Below, piece after piece: positions 7,447-17,188 of a DNA stretch of 64,000 nt. The notes below the pieces were generated by a model. The model was not told where the DNA came from. It saw only the letters and a list, made by a program, of their open reading frames with translations, and did no database searches. The stretch comes from Roseiarcus sp963798015 (GTDB lineage Bacteria; Pseudomonadota; Alphaproteobacteria; Rhizobiales; Beijerinckiaceae). The translations under genes were made by a program, and so were the position numbers. The stretch spans positions 94,531 to 158,530 of the forward strand of contig CAWCSA010000018.1 of assembly GCA_963798015.1 (NCBI GenBank), given 5' to 3'. Position 1 is the first letter of the stretch. Each line of letters begins with the position of its first letter.

Positions 7447-8832
7447 ATGGCGCGCAGGGATCAAGACAGCGGCCAAAAAATGTATAAGGACGCGCCAGCG
7501 TCCGAACCCGACTGGGATAAGGTCTCGCCACCACGTTCGGGGGGCTCAGCCAGCCCCAAGCGGGACATTATCGCCTTGCGCCCTCCGCCGCCCGAGCGGC
7601 CCGCGGCTGAACGTCCGGTCGAAACCCCCGACCGCCCGGCGGAGCCCGCCGAGAAGACCGAGCGCCCGGCAAAGCCAGCCGAGAAGGAGACCCAACCCGG
7701 CGACCAGCAGGCCTCAAAAGAGAAGAAGCCTGACGAAAAGCCGCGCAAGAACTTCCTGCGCCGGCACCCGCTCATGGCGGGGGCCGGGCTTATTGCGCTC
7801 CTGGTCGCGGGGTTCGCCGGATACGTCTACTGGGACAATGCCTCGCATTTCGAATCGACGGATGACGCGTTCATCGCGGCGCGCCAGTTCGCCATCGCAC
7901 CCAAGGTCGCGGGCTACGTCACGGCCGTTCCGGTCACCGACAACCAGCATGTCAACAAAGGCGATGTGATCGCCCTGATCGACCAGCGCGATTACCTGAC
8001 CGCGCTCGCTCAAGCTCAAGCCCAGGTGGCGGCAGCCGAGGCTGGCATCCACAGTGTCGATACGCAGATCGCCACCCAAGACGCCCAGATTTCTTCGGCC
8101 CAGGCGCAGGTGGCCCAGGCACAGGCGAACCAGGACCTCGCAAAGGTCACCTGGGGACGCGACCAGCCTCTCGTCAAGCAGGGTTGGGCGACGGCGCAGC
8201 AGGGGACGACGGACGTCCAGAACCTCAAAGCTCAGCAGGCGACCGTCGACAGCGCGCAAGCGGCGCTCAAGGTGGCGCAGCGGCAGATCGACACGTTGAG
8301 AGCGCAGCGCGCCTCGCAGCAGGCGACCCTCGCGCAAGCGCAGGCTCAACTCGACCAAGCCAGGCTCAACCTCTCCTATACGAAAGTCATCGCCGACCAG
8401 CCCGGGCGTGTCGTCAACCTCTCAGGCGCGGTTGGCCAATATGCGCAGGCGGGCACGAACCTGGCCATGTTGGTGCCCGACGAGATTTGGGTCGTCGCCA
8501 ATTATAAGGAGACCCAGCTCGACCGCATGCGTCCTGGGCAGCCGGTCGACCTGGAAATCGACGCATACCCGGAACGCCACTTCCACGGCCATCTCGACAG
8601 CGTCCAGCCCGGCTCGGGCCCGGCCTTCTCGCTGCTGCCGCCGGAAAACGCGACCGGCAACTACGTGAAGATCGTCCAGCGCGTGCCGGTCAAGCTTATC
8701 CTGGATAATCCGCCGACCGACGTCTCGCTCGGTCCGGGAATGTCGGTCGTCCCGACCGCCCGCGTGGATCCGACGCCTTCTCTCTATGAGAGGTGGAAAG
8801 CCGAATTCGGGCGGTGGCGGGGGCGGGTGTGA
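7447..8832 (+). CDS. EmrA/HlyD-type membrane fusion protein
   Basis: A 461-residue periplasmic adaptor. A long proline/lysine/glutamate-rich cytoplasmic tail (about residues 20-105) precedes one membrane segment (about 110-131, LMAGAGLIALLVAGFAGYVYW). Next come a biotinyl-lipoyl-like half, a glutamine/alanine-rich coiled coil of about 130 residues, the second lipoyl half and a C-terminal beta-barrel ('VVANYKETQL', 'PGQPVDLEIDAYP'). The ATG at 7447 has CGAGGAG upstream. Its stop overlaps the MFS start (GTGA), so the pair is translationally coupled. It would link the MFS pump to an outer-membrane channel, which is not encoded nearby. Confidence 0.9.
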   Translation: MARRDQDSGQKMYKDAPASEPDWDKVSPPRSGGSASPKRDIIALRPPPPERPAAERPVETPDRPAEPAEKTERPAKPAEKETQPGDQQASKEKKPDEKPRKNFLRRHPLMAGAGLIALLVAGFAGYVYWDNASHFESTDDAFIAARQFAIAPKVAGYVTAVPVTDNQHVNKGDVIALIDQRDYLTALAQAQAQVAAAEAGIHSVDTQIATQDAQISSAQAQVAQAQANQDLAKVTWGRDQPLVKQGWATAQQGTTDVQNLKAQQATVDSAQAALKVAQRQIDTLRAQRASQQATLAQAQAQLDQARLNLSYTKVIADQPGRVVNLSGAVGQYAQAGTNLAMLVPDEIWVVANYKETQLDRMRPGQPVDLEIDAYPERHFHGHLDSVQPGSGPAFSLLPPENATGNYVKIVQRVPVKLILDNPPTDVSLGPGMSVVPTARVDPTPSLYERWKAEFGRWRGRV

Positions 8833-10421
8833 GCGACAGCGCCGCACAAGCCGGCGCCCCGCCGGCGGCTGGCAGCGCAGCAGGGACCAACCCTTGGATC
8901 ATCGCCGTTCTGGTCGCCCTTGCGGCCTTCATGGAGGTGCTCGACACCACGATCGCCAACGTGGTCCTGCCCTATATCGCGGGCGGCATGGGGGTCAGCA
9001 CCGACGAAGCGTCCTGGGTGGTGACCAGCTATCTGGTCTCCAACGCCATCAGCCTGACGGCGAGCCCGTTCTTAGCCCGTCTGTTTGGCCGCAAGAGTTT
9101 CTTTCTAATCTGCCTCGGGCTGTTCAGCGTGAGCTCGATCCTGTGCGCCCAAGCCTGGAATCTGAACTCGTTGCTCATGTTCCGTATCCTGCAGGGTCTT
9201 GCCGGCGGCGGAATGGTGCCGGTGTCACAGTCGATTTTGGCCGACGCCTTTCCACCGCAAAAACGCGGACAAGCGTTCGCTTTGTTTGGCGTCGCCGTGG
9301 TCGTGGCGCCCGTGGTTGGCCCGACTTTAGGCGGCTACCTCGCCGATAATTTCACTTGGCGATGGTGCTTCTTGATCAATGGTCCGGTCGGCCTCGCCAC
9401 GATCGCGCTGATCGCCGTCCTTCTCCCCGCGGATAAACCTAATCCAGCCAAACAAGCGCGGTTCGATGTCCTCGGCTTCCTGTTGGTGGCGACTTTCCTC
9501 GGCGCCCTTGAGGTCGTACTCGACCGCGGCCTCGAGGATGACTGGTTCGGCTCAAACTTTATCGTAATATTTACAGTGATTTGCGCCCTCGCTTTCGTGC
9601 TCATGATTCCCTGGGAGTTGAGCAGAAAGGACCCGATGATCGATATGCGGATGGTCGGGTCGCGACAGTTTGGCGCCTGCTTTCTGGTGATGGGGGCGAC
9701 CGGCGCGATCCTCTACGCAACAACTCAGTTCCTGCCGCTCATGGTCCAGACAGAATTTGGCTATACCGCAACCTGGGCCGGCCTCGTGCTGTCGCCGGGC
9801 GGCCTTGTCACCATGGTGATGATGTTCATCGTCGGGCAGGTTTCGAGCCGGATCCAACCCAAATATCTTATCATGACAGGCGCGATCTTCTGCGCCATCT
9901 CGATGTATCAGTTGACGAACGTCTACGCCGATCTCGACTTCTGGACCCTGGCGCGCACGCGCATGGCGCTCGGAGTGGGCTTGCCGCTCATTTTTATCCC
10001 AATCATTGCAGCATCTTACGACGGGATCCCGCAAAATCGCATTGATATGGCGTCGGCGCTCATCAACGCCGCGCGCAACACCGGCGGCTCGATCGGCGTC
10101 TCAATCGCGTCGAACGTGCTCACGCACCGAGAGCAATTCCACAACAGCCGGCTCATCGAGCATGTGACGCCGACAAGCCCAGCCTATCAAGACACGTTGC
10201 AGCAGGTGACGCACTACTTCGTCACACAGGGCTTCTCGGCGGCCGGCGCGCAGGCGCGCGCCATGGCCTGGATCGGTCAACAGGTGCAGAACCAATCCGC
10301 CTACCTGTCCTATGACGATGTGTTTTGGGTGCTGACGCTGCTGTCGCTCGCCGCCGTTCCGTTGGCGATGAGCCTTCGGAAGGTCAAGCTTGGCGGAGGT
10401 CCGGCGCCGGCGGCGCATTGA
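8829..10421 (+). CDS. EmrB-like DHA2-family MFS efflux transporter
   Basis: A 530-residue inner-membrane proton antiporter with about 14 membrane segments. It has the DHA2 signature near the start (AFMEVLDTTIANVVLPYI) and motif A-like 'ARLFGRKSFF', followed by motif C 'GVAVVVAPVVGPTLGGYL'. The GTG at 8829 overlaps the adaptor stop by four bases. Together with the adaptor it forms an EmrAB-type tripartite exporter for hydrophobic toxic compounds. Regulation by the divergent TetR gene is inferred from position. Confidence 0.92.
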   Translation: MSDSAAQAGAPPAAGSAAGTNPWIIAVLVALAAFMEVLDTTIANVVLPYIAGGMGVSTDEASWVVTSYLVSNAISLTASPFLARLFGRKSFFLICLGLFSVSSILCAQAWNLNSLLMFRILQGLAGGGMVPVSQSILADAFPPQKRGQAFALFGVAVVVAPVVGPTLGGYLADNFTWRWCFLINGPVGLATIALIAVLLPADKPNPAKQARFDVLGFLLVATFLGALEVVLDRGLEDDWFGSNFIVIFTVICALAFVLMIPWELSRKDPMIDMRMVGSRQFGACFLVMGATGAILYATTQFLPLMVQTEFGYTATWAGLVLSPGGLVTMVMMFIVGQVSSRIQPKYLIMTGAIFCAISMYQLTNVYADLDFWTLARTRMALGVGLPLIFIPIIAASYDGIPQNRIDMASALINAARNTGGSIGVSIASNVLTHREQFHNSRLIEHVTPTSPAYQDTLQQVTHYFVTQGFSAAGAQARAMAWIGQQVQNQSAYLSYDDVFWVLTLLSLAAVPLAMSLRKVKLGGGPAPAAH

Positions 10422-10896
10422 GATGCCGAAAAACGCGCGACTGGCGGCTGTTTTATGCACCAAAACAGTAATTAATGCGGCTGTATTGCTGTTTGGCGGC
10501 TTCAATTCGACGCAACTTCTCGATCGTGGGGATGACGAACGCCCTTCCGCTGGAGCCATCATGTGGACATCTAACGTTCCGCCGACATTGCTCGCCGCGG
10601 CCAATCTCCTGGTTGAATTACCAGGGCCATCGCGGGCCGCGGCTCCGAATGGAGAAGTCACCACGCTGAGGTCATGGCCGGCTTGACCCGACCATCCACG
10701 TCTTCGGCGCGTCGAAAAGGTGACAAGCGAGCTTCAAGGACGGAAAGCTTTGTTTCTGTACGCGTTGGCGCCGGCCGCCGCGATATCGGAGCCGTCTTTG
10801 AGGCTGCGCCGCGTGGGTGGCCGGGCCAAGCCCGGCCATGACGACAGTGGGCCAGAGGCGTAGTTGTAATAACTAACGCCATAAGAGCCAACTGTT
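10422..10896. repeat. Intergenic region with an inverted palindromic repeat pair
   Basis: No convincing gene is seen between the efflux operon and the insertion sequence. Two related 28-30-base blocks face each other at 10673-10700 and 10811-10840; both contain forms of 'tgggtggccgggccaagcccggccatg'. This is a frequent dispersed palindrome type in Hyphomicrobiales. The 17 bases at 10880-10896 are the left target duplication of the insertion sequence. Confidence 0.6.
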
Positions 10897-12287
10897 TGTC
10901 GATAGCGAATTAAGTTGTCCGGTTTTGGTAGCCCATCATATGTCCGCTTCTTCTGGTTCTGTTCTGCCTCGTGGGCGGGGTGGGCAAGCCGGAGGCTTGT
11001 CCACCCCGTCCACGGGGGCTTCGCCGCCGAGCGGATTTAAGCGGCGTTTTTCGCATCTCTGATCGCTCCGTTCTGGTCATATCGGCCGATGCAGCGGGGC
11101 CCGTGGAAGAGGGCGTGGGAGCCGTCGGGGTAGACGTGGACCTTGACCCGCGCCTTGACGAAATGGGGCCGCATCGGGCTTTCGGGGATCTGCAGTTTCA
11201 GCGTCCGGTAGGACACGCAATTGTCGTTCATGACCTGACGCTCCTCCTGCACGCACAGGATCTCATCGAGATTGACGCCAGGGATCGGCGTGAAGGCTGA
11301 ACCCTCGCCGGCCGGATCGACCGCAAAGCGGGCGTTGTGTTCCGGCAGATAGCGGTCGCGGATGAAGGCGTTGGCCGCCTCCACATCGGTTATGCCGGCG
11401 AGCCGGAGCTCCTTGGGCAGCCGGCCCTGAAGCGTGCCGAACATCCGTTCCGAACGGCCACGGGCCTGGGGAGAGAAAGCCCCGATATGCTCGATTCCGA
11501 GCTGCTCAAGGGCTCGCCCGACCTGGGTCGGTGAGCCGCGGTCGATCTCGCCGGCCTTGGTGGTGCGGAAATAGTGCGAGCCGCGATCCGTATAGAGGCT
11601 CATCGGCAGGCCGTGCTCGGCGAAAACCTCCTTCAGCGCCCGGAAGGTCGAGGCCGTGCCCTCCTCCTCGATGAGAAAGGCCGAATAGATCGCCCCCGTC
11701 GCATCGTCGAGCGTCACGATCAGGTCGAGCGCCGGCTGGCCCTCGAGCCATTCGTGGCGCGAGCCGTCCTGGTGCAGCATCATGCCCGGCAGTGGCCGCC
11801 GCTCGCGCTTGCGCCGGTGGGCGCCCTTGCGCGGCGCCTTCGCCACAACGCCCGCCCACTGAAGATGCAGCTTCGTCCAGGTGTAGCCCCAGCCGAAGCC
11901 GTGATCCTTGATCAGATGCTCGTGGAAGTGCTTGACCGTAAAACCCTGGTAGCGCTCGCGGTAAAGCCGCTCCACTTCCTCCGCCCGATCGGCGGGAACC
12001 CGCCTGCCCGACGCCTGGCCGAGCCGGCGGTCGACAAGCCCAGCCTCGCCTTCCTCTTCGTAACGCCGCGTCCAGCGCCGGAACGTCCGCTCGCTCACGC
12101 CGAGCAACTCAGCCGCCTCTTCCTGGTTCAGCTCCGCCGATTCCCAGCGGTTCAGAACGTTCAAAAACACCGTCATGCGCACACCCTGAAGGGCTTCTGT
12201 CCAGCGCATCCAACCCCTCCAAAAAGGGCCGGATCTACCGGACAGATCGTGCGCTACCTAAACCGGACATATCGTCTGCTACCGACA
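10897..12287 (-). mobile_element. Complete insertion sequence (ISNCY/IS1202-like), 1391 bp
   Basis: The element carries one transposase gene and imperfect inverted ends. The left end begins TGTCGATAGC and the right end, read inward, begins TGTCGGTAGC; each has two inner TGTCCG boxes with GGTAGC between them. It is flanked by an exact 17-bp direct repeat, CATAAGAGCCAACTGTT, at 10880-10896 and 12288-12304, which is a target-site duplication. Long duplications of this size fit the IS1202-related group. Intact ends, duplication and transposase suggest recent movement. Confidence 0.85.
11037..12209 (-). CDS. Transposase, ISNCY/IS1202-like, DDE type
   Basis: A 390-residue transposase. The N-terminus is a helix-turn-helix region (about residues 15-50, ELNQEEAAELLGVSERTFRRW), followed by a second winged-helix-like segment. 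The catalytic core is rve-like: Asp in 'LHQDGSRHEW', Asp in 'LYTDRGSHYF' and Glu in 'GRSERMFGTLQGRLPKEL'. A short beta-rich C-terminal domain follows. The reading frame fills the element and looks intact. ATG 12176 is an alternative start. Confidence 0.9.
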   Translation of the reverse strand: MRWTEALQGVRMTVFLNVLNRWESAELNQEEAAELLGVSERTFRRWTRRYEEEGEAGLVDRRLGQASGRRVPADRAEEVERLYRERYQGFTVKHFHEHLIKDHGFGWGYTWTKLHLQWAGVVAKAPRKGAHRRKRERRPLPGMMLHQDGSRHEWLEGQPALDLIVTLDDATGAIYSAFLIEEEGTASTFRALKEVFAEHGLPMSLYTDRGSHYFRTTKAGEIDRGSPTQVGRALEQLGIEHIGAFSPQARGRSERMFGTLQGRLPKELRLAGITDVEAANAFIRDRYLPEHNARFAVDPAGEGSAFTPIPGVNLDEILCVQEERQVMNDNCVSYRTLKLQIPESPMRPHFVKARVKVHVYPDGSHALFHGPRCIGRYDQNGAIRDAKNAA

Positions 12288-12449
12288 CATAAGAGCCAAC
12301 TGTTTTGCAAAAATCTGAATCTTATGTTATATTTTCTCGTTGGCAGATTTCATCGAAGGCGGTTAGGGCGGTGAAGGGAGAGTGGGGAACGCGTCAACAC
12401 ACTTGGCGAGACCTTTGTAGAGCCGGGAGTTTTTTTGTTTGGACTCGCT

Positions 12450-12540
12450 GTAACCCATTGAAAAGTCTCGATTCGGCCAAAGGAATCCAAGGAAATACAA
12501 GCTTTTTCCTTGGTTTTCCTTGGTTTTCCTTGGATTTATT
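12450..12540 (-). repeat. Dispersed 'ccttgg' repeat, copy A
   Basis: The block holds a tandem array TTTTCCTTGG (three units, 12505-12535), AAGGAATCCAAGGAAATAC, and TAACCCATTGAAAAGTCTCG. Read on the minus strand it matches copy B at 20533-20597: ATTTCCTTGGATTC, a nine-base variable gap, then AATCGAGACTT.TCAATGG.TTAC. The remaining 12288-12449 stretch, which includes the right target duplication, shows no gene. Confidence 0.65.
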
Positions 12541-12556
12541 TGGGGCGCCGGCGACC

Positions 12557-13426
12557 TTACGCCCGCCCCTCTCCCGCCTCGGCCAGGCTCTTGAGCCCCT
12601 CGCGATAGGTCGGATAGGCAGGCGCAAATCCCAGCTCTGATTTGGCCTTAGCGATCGAGACCCGCTTGTTGTCGGCGTAGAATTCGCGCGCCATCGGCGA
12701 GAGTTGCGCCCCGTCGAACGGCTCCTCGGGCGGCGGCTCAACGCCGAGCAGCGCCGCCGCATAAGCGATCACCTCCTGCGGCGGCGCCGGCTCGTCATCG
12801 GCAACGTTCCAGATCTGGCCCTTAAGGTCACGCGTGAGCGCAAGGCTTGAAATCGAAGCAATATCATCGACATGGGCGCGGTTGAAAACCTGCCCAGGCT
12901 TGACGATCCGCCGCGCCTGGCCATGGGCCAGATTGGCGAGCGCATTGCGGCCAGGCCCATAGATGCCGGCAAGGCGCAGGATGTCGGCTTTAGTTCTCCG
13001 CGCACGGGCCGCCGCCGCCCAGCTGGCCTCGTCCTCGAGCCGGGCCAGCCCGCGCGCCGTGCGCGTCCGCGTCGCGCTGGCCTCGTCGACCCACGCCCCG
13101 CCGTGGTCGCCGTACACCCCGATGGTCGAATAATAGATGATGCGCCGCAGCGCCGGCGCGGCAGCGAAGGCGCCCCCGAAGCGATCGACAGTCGCGCCAG
13201 CCCCGTCGCGCGGCGGGATCGAGACGACGATCGCTTCGGCTTTCGCGAGCGCCTGCTCCACGCCCGACTCCGCCTCAGCGCCATCGAACTGATAGGCTTC
13301 TACGCCCTCGCGGCGCAGCGCGACCACGCCCTCCGCCGTCCGCGTGGTCCCGCTCGCCTCGATCCAAGGCTCGCGCTGAATAAGCCGCTGGGCGCAATAG
13401 CCAAGCCCGAAGAAGAAGACCCTCAT
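12557..13426 (-). CDS. NAD(P)-dependent epimerase/dehydratase-like SDR protein
   Basis: A 289-residue extended-SDR-like protein. The N-terminal Rossmann motif is FFFGLGYCAQRL (about residues 4-15), a G.G..A variant of GxxGxxG. Further features are 'IYYSTIGVYGDHGG' around the active-site region (about 105-120) and 'LRLAGIYGPGRNAL' (about 160-175). In the YeeZ/SDR-like subgroup the Tyr-xxx-Lys dyad is often lost, and I do not see a clear YxxxK here. The ATG at 13426 gives the canonical start; the extension to 13480 lacks support. Substrate unknown. It lies downstream of the PDH genes but is separated from them by a palindrome-rich gap. Confidence 0.8.
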   Translation of the reverse strand: MRVFFFGLGYCAQRLIQREPWIEASGTTRTAEGVVALRREGVEAYQFDGAEAESGVEQALAKAEAIVVSIPPRDGAGATVDRFGGAFAAAPALRRIIYYSTIGVYGDHGGAWVDEASATRTRTARGLARLEDEASWAAAARARRTKADILRLAGIYGPGRNALANLAHGQARRIVKPGQVFNRAHVDDIASISSLALTRDLKGQIWNVADDEPAPPQEVIAYAAALLGVEPPPEEPFDGAQLSPMAREFYADNKRVSIAKAKSELGFAPAYPTYREGLKSLAEAGEGRA

Positions 13427-13449
13427 GCGCAAGTGCTCCGATTGGTGTG

Positions 13450-13635
13450 TGTTCCATCCCGCGCCCGCGCCACTTCTCACTCAGGGAGAAGGTGTCGGGC
13501 GAAGCCCGACGGATGAGGGTTTGGTCGGCGGCGATTAATCTTTGGAGCCGGCGAGCGCCATGTCCACGAAGGGTCGCTTGCGCCCTCATCCGGCCCTTCG
13601 GGCCACTTTCCCCCAGAGGGGGAAGGGGTGGCAAG
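13450..13635. repeat. Palindromic intergenic repeats between epimerase and lpd
   Basis: Two hairpins are visible: GTCGGGC-GAA-GCCCGAC (13494-13510) and a CCGGCCCTTCGGGCC-type palindrome near 13580-13600. They are surrounded by 'ctcagggagaaggtg' and 'cccagagggggaagggg' blocks of the same type as at 2977-3290. They may attenuate transcription past lpd. Confidence 0.6.
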
Positions 13636-13640
13636 CCCCG

Positions 13641-15437
13641 CTACTTCTTCTTCGGGATGTAGAGGTCGGTCAGCGTGCCGGCGAAGGCTTCGGCCGACAT
13701 GGCGAACGTCTCCGAGAGCGTCGGGTGCGGATGAATGGTGAGACCGACGTCCTCGGCTTCGGCGCCCATCTCGATCGCCAGCGCCGCCTCTGAGATGAGG
13801 TCGCCGGCGTTGGGCCCGACAATTCCGCAGCCGATGAGACGCTGGGTCTCTTCATCCCATAAGGTCTTGGTCAGGCCCTCGTCGCGGCCGAGTGAAAGCG
13901 ACCGCCCGCTCGCCGCCCATGGGAAGACGGCCTTGCCGTATTTGATCCCCTTCGCCTTGGCTTCTGTCTCGGTGACGCCCGCCCAGGCGACTTCAGGATC
14001 GGTGTAAGCAACCGACGGGATCGCTTTGGCGTCAAACGAGGATTTGTGTCCGCTCGCGACTTCCGCCGCGACCTTGGCCTCGTGCGTCGCCTTATGCGCT
14101 AGCATTGGCTGGCCGACGATGTCGCCGATGGCGAAAATGTGCGGCACGTTCGTGCGCATTTGCCGGTCGACGGCAATATAGCCGCGCTCGTCGACGACGA
14201 CCCCCGCAGCCGCCGCGCCAATGCGCGCGCCGTTGGGGCGACGGCCGACGGAGACCAGCATGGCGTCGAACGTCTCGGTCTTCGCGCCGTCGGGCCCTTC
14301 GGAGCTGACCTTGAGCCCATCCGGCTCCGCCTTGACTGCTGTGACTTTCGTCTTCAGCAGGATCTTGTCGTAGAGCCGGCCAACGCGCCTGGCGAGCGGC
14401 GTCACGATGTCCGGATCGGCCCCCGGCATCAGCTGATCCATCATTTCGATCACGGTGATGCCGGCGCCTAGCGCCTGATAGACCGTGGCCATTTCGAGCC
14501 CGATGATGCCGCCGCCAAGCACCAGCATGCGCTTGGGGATGAAACTGATCTCGAGCGCCGCGGTCGAATCCCAGATGCGGGAATCGGCGGGAATGAACCC
14601 CGGCGCGGCCGGTTCAGATCCGGCGGCGATGATCGCCTTGTTGAAGCGGACCATCCGCGCCCCTTCTGCCGTCTCGACCCGTAGGGTGTTGGCCGAGGTG
14701 AACTTGCCCTCCCCGTATACGACCTTGACCTTGCGCTGCTTCGCAAGCCCGGTCAGTCCCCCCGTCAGCTTCTTGACCACGCCGTCCTTCCAACCGCGGA
14801 TCGCGGCAGGGTCGAAGGTCGGCGCGCCAAAGCTCACGCCATGCGAACCCATCGCCTTGGCGTCGTCGACGACCTTGGCGACATGCAACAGCGCCTTGGA
14901 CGGGATGCAGCCGACATTGAGGCACACGCCGCCAAGCGTCGGTCGCGACTCGACCAGAACGACGTTCTGGCCCAGATCGGCGGCGCGAAAAGCGGCGGTG
15001 TAGCCGCCGGGACCCGCCCCAAGAACCAGGATATCGGCCTCGAAATCGGCCTGGCCGCCGGGGTCAGCCGCCGCCTTTGGCGGCGGACCCGCCGGCGCGG
15101 CGGCCTTTGGGGCGGGTTCCTGGATTTCGACGCCCCCACGTTGGGCATCCGCGGCCGGCGCGGCTTTGGATGGCTGCGGCTCAGCCGCCTGTTTCGTCTC
15201 TTCGCCGCCCGAATAGGTCGCCAGCAGGTCGCCCTGGGTGAGTTTGTCACCAACCTTGACGTGAATCTCGCCGATCACGCCATCCTCCGGCGAGGGCACG
15301 TCCATGCTCGCCTTGTCGCTTTCGAGCGTCAGGAGCGTCTCGTCCTTGCGGACGCTCTGTCCCGGGGCAACAGGAATTTCGATGACCGGGACGTCTTTGA
15401 AGTCGCCGATGTCGGGGAGCCGGATTTCTTTCGCCAT
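13641..15437 (-). CDS. lpdA: Dihydrolipoyl dehydrogenase (PDH E3) with N-terminal lipoyl domain
   Basis: A 598-residue flavoprotein that reoxidises dihydrolipoamide with NAD+. Residues 1-80 form a lipoyl domain with the lipoylation Lys at K42 in ESDKASM. An alanine/proline linker follows to about 130. Then come the FAD site (LVLGAGPGGYTAAF, from 137), the redox disulfide C172-C177 in GGVCLNVGC, an NAD site (LVLGGGIIGLEMA) and the C-terminal dimer interface with the active-site His in 'TIHPHPTLSE'. E3 proteins of this length with a lipoyl domain occur alongside homodimeric AceE-type E1. It starts 24 bp after E2. Confidence 0.95.
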   Translation of the reverse strand: MAKEIRLPDIGDFKDVPVIEIPVAPGQSVRKDETLLTLESDKASMDVPSPEDGVIGEIHVKVGDKLTQGDLLATYSGGEETKQAAEPQPSKAAPAADAQRGGVEIQEPAPKAAAPAGPPPKAAADPGGQADFEADILVLGAGPGGYTAAFRAADLGQNVVLVESRPTLGGVCLNVGCIPSKALLHVAKVVDDAKAMGSHGVSFGAPTFDPAAIRGWKDGVVKKLTGGLTGLAKQRKVKVVYGEGKFTSANTLRVETAEGARMVRFNKAIIAAGSEPAAPGFIPADSRIWDSTAALEISFIPKRMLVLGGGIIGLEMATVYQALGAGITVIEMMDQLMPGADPDIVTPLARRVGRLYDKILLKTKVTAVKAEPDGLKVSSEGPDGAKTETFDAMLVSVGRRPNGARIGAAAAGVVVDERGYIAVDRQMRTNVPHIFAIGDIVGQPMLAHKATHEAKVAAEVASGHKSSFDAKAIPSVAYTDPEVAWAGVTETEAKAKGIKYGKAVFPWAASGRSLSLGRDEGLTKTLWDEETQRLIGCGIVGPNAGDLISEAALAIEMGAEAEDVGLTIHPHPTLSETFAMSAEAFAGTLTDLYIPKKK

Positions 15438-15461
15438 GCCTGTCTCTCTATCGGGCCGCGG

Positions 15462-17145
15462 TCACAGAATAACGCGCCGCATGTCCTCCAGGAGGCCCGC
15501 GAGATGGCGCATGAAGCGAGCGGCCGCAGCGCCGTCGATCACCCTATGATCGTAAGATAGGCATAGCGGCAGCATCAGACGAGGCTGAAAGGCCGATCCG
15601 TCCCAAACCGGAGCAATTTTCGACCGCACGACGCCAAGAATCGCGACTTCGGGCGCGTTGACGATGGGTGTGAAGGCGGTCCCCCCAATGCCCCCAAGCG
15701 AAGAGATGGTGAAGGTCGCCCCCTGCATTTCGGTTGGCGCGAGCTTGCCGGCGCGCGCCTTTTCGGAGAGAGCGCCAAGCTCGCGTGAAAGATCGATGAC
15801 GCCTTTCTGGTCGACGTCCTTGACGACCGCAACCACGAGCCCGTCGGGCGTGTCGACCGCCACGCCAATGTGCCAATAGCGGCGCAAAACCAAAGCGTCG
15901 CCGCCCGGACTGAGAGCGGCGTTGAAATTCGGGAAGGCTTTTAGCGTCACGACCGCAGCCCGCATGAGAAGCGGCAGCAGGGACACGCGGTAAGGCTTTG
16001 ACTTATCTTTCTTCGCGTCTTCGTCGAGGGCCTTCCGGAAGGCGTCGAGATCGGTGATGTCCGCTTCATCCGTATGCGTGACATGCGGAATGTTGACCCA
16101 CGAAGCATGGAGCCGCGGGCCCGAAATCCTTTTGATGCGCGAGAGCGGGACAGTCTCGATTGGACCGAATTTCGCGAAGTCGACCTGCGGCACCGACGGC
16201 AGCGCACCGCCCCCCGCAGGCGCAGCCGATCCCTTGGATAGCGACGCCTTCACGTCCTCGCGGGTGATGCGGCCTTTCTCGCCCGTCCCCTTTAACTGGT
16301 TGAGATCGAGGCCAAGCTCGCGCGCCAGCCGCCGAACGGCTGGCCCCGCGAAGACGCCAGAGAAATCAGGAAGGGCGGGGCCCGACCCTGCCTTCGGCGG
16401 CCGGGGCGGCAAATCGCTTGGCGCGATGGGCGAGGTGCGGGGCGCTTCCGCGGCGTCCTCCTCCTCCTTCGCGTCCGCTTCGTCTTCCTGATCCGACGAA
16501 GTCTGCGCCGCTTGTCCGCTCGAACTCGAGCTTCCCGACTACCGAGCCCATCGACACCTTGTCGCCGACCTTGACGACAATCTCTGTGATCTTGCCGGCC
16601 GCGGGCGACGGCACGTCCATGCTCGCCTTGTCGGATTCGAGCGTAACGATCGGCTGCTCCGCCTCGACCGTGTCGCCGGCCTTCACCAGAATCTCGATGA
16701 CCGGCACGTCTTTGAAGTCGCCGATGTCGGGGATCTTAATGTCGATCGCCGCCGCCTTCGAAATGCCCGGCGATGCGGCGGACTTGGTGGCGGGCGCCGA
16801 CTCGGCTGCTTTGGAGGACGCTGGCGCGATCGACTTTGCGGGGGCGGCAGCGGTCTTCTCCGGGGCGGCGGCCTTGGCGGGAGCAGTTTCGGCCTTCGTC
16901 TCACCCCCTGCAGATTCAACTCGCGCGATAAGCGTTCCCATCGACACTTTGTCACCGACTTTCGCGACAACCTCGGCGACCGTGCCCGCTATTGGCGAAG
17001 GCACGTCCATCGTCGCTTTGTCAGATTCGAGCGAGATCAGCGACTGCTCCGCCTCGACGACGTCACCGGGTTTCACCAGCACCTCGATGACCGGCACGTC
17101 CTGGAAGTCGCCGATATCGGGAACCTTCACGTCGACTTTCGCCAC
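15462..17145 (-). pseudogene. aceF: PDH E2 (dihydrolipoamide acetyltransferase), frameshifted
   Basis: The first frame (from ATG 17145) encodes two lipoyl domains, with lipoyl lysines in ESDKATM (K43) and ESDKASM, joined by an alanine/lysine-rich linker; it turns into nonsense after VVGKLEFE. The second frame supplies a serine- and acidic-rich linker (SSSSGQAAQTSSDQEDEA), the E1/E3-binding domain (RRLARELGLDLNQLKGTGEKGRI) and the catalytic domain with the active-site His in SYDHRVIDGA. The break falls between about 16500 and 16545 and needs one extra base or two missing. Both halves are otherwise intact, and E2 is indispensable to the complex, so a sequencing error is as likely as a real mutation. 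Confidence 0.88.
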
Positions 17146-17188
17146 CGGCGCTCTCTCCTCAGCGAACAGTTAGTTAGCGATACCGATT

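Noticed and set aside
12315..12335. CTTATGTTATAT resembles the XerD half of a dif site near the insertion sequence
   Set aside because: No XerC half lies at the required 6-bp spacing; the similarity is limited to a short AT-rich motif.
12500..12540. Tandem TTTTCCTTGG units considered as a CRISPR
   Set aside because: The units are contiguous 10-mers without spacers.
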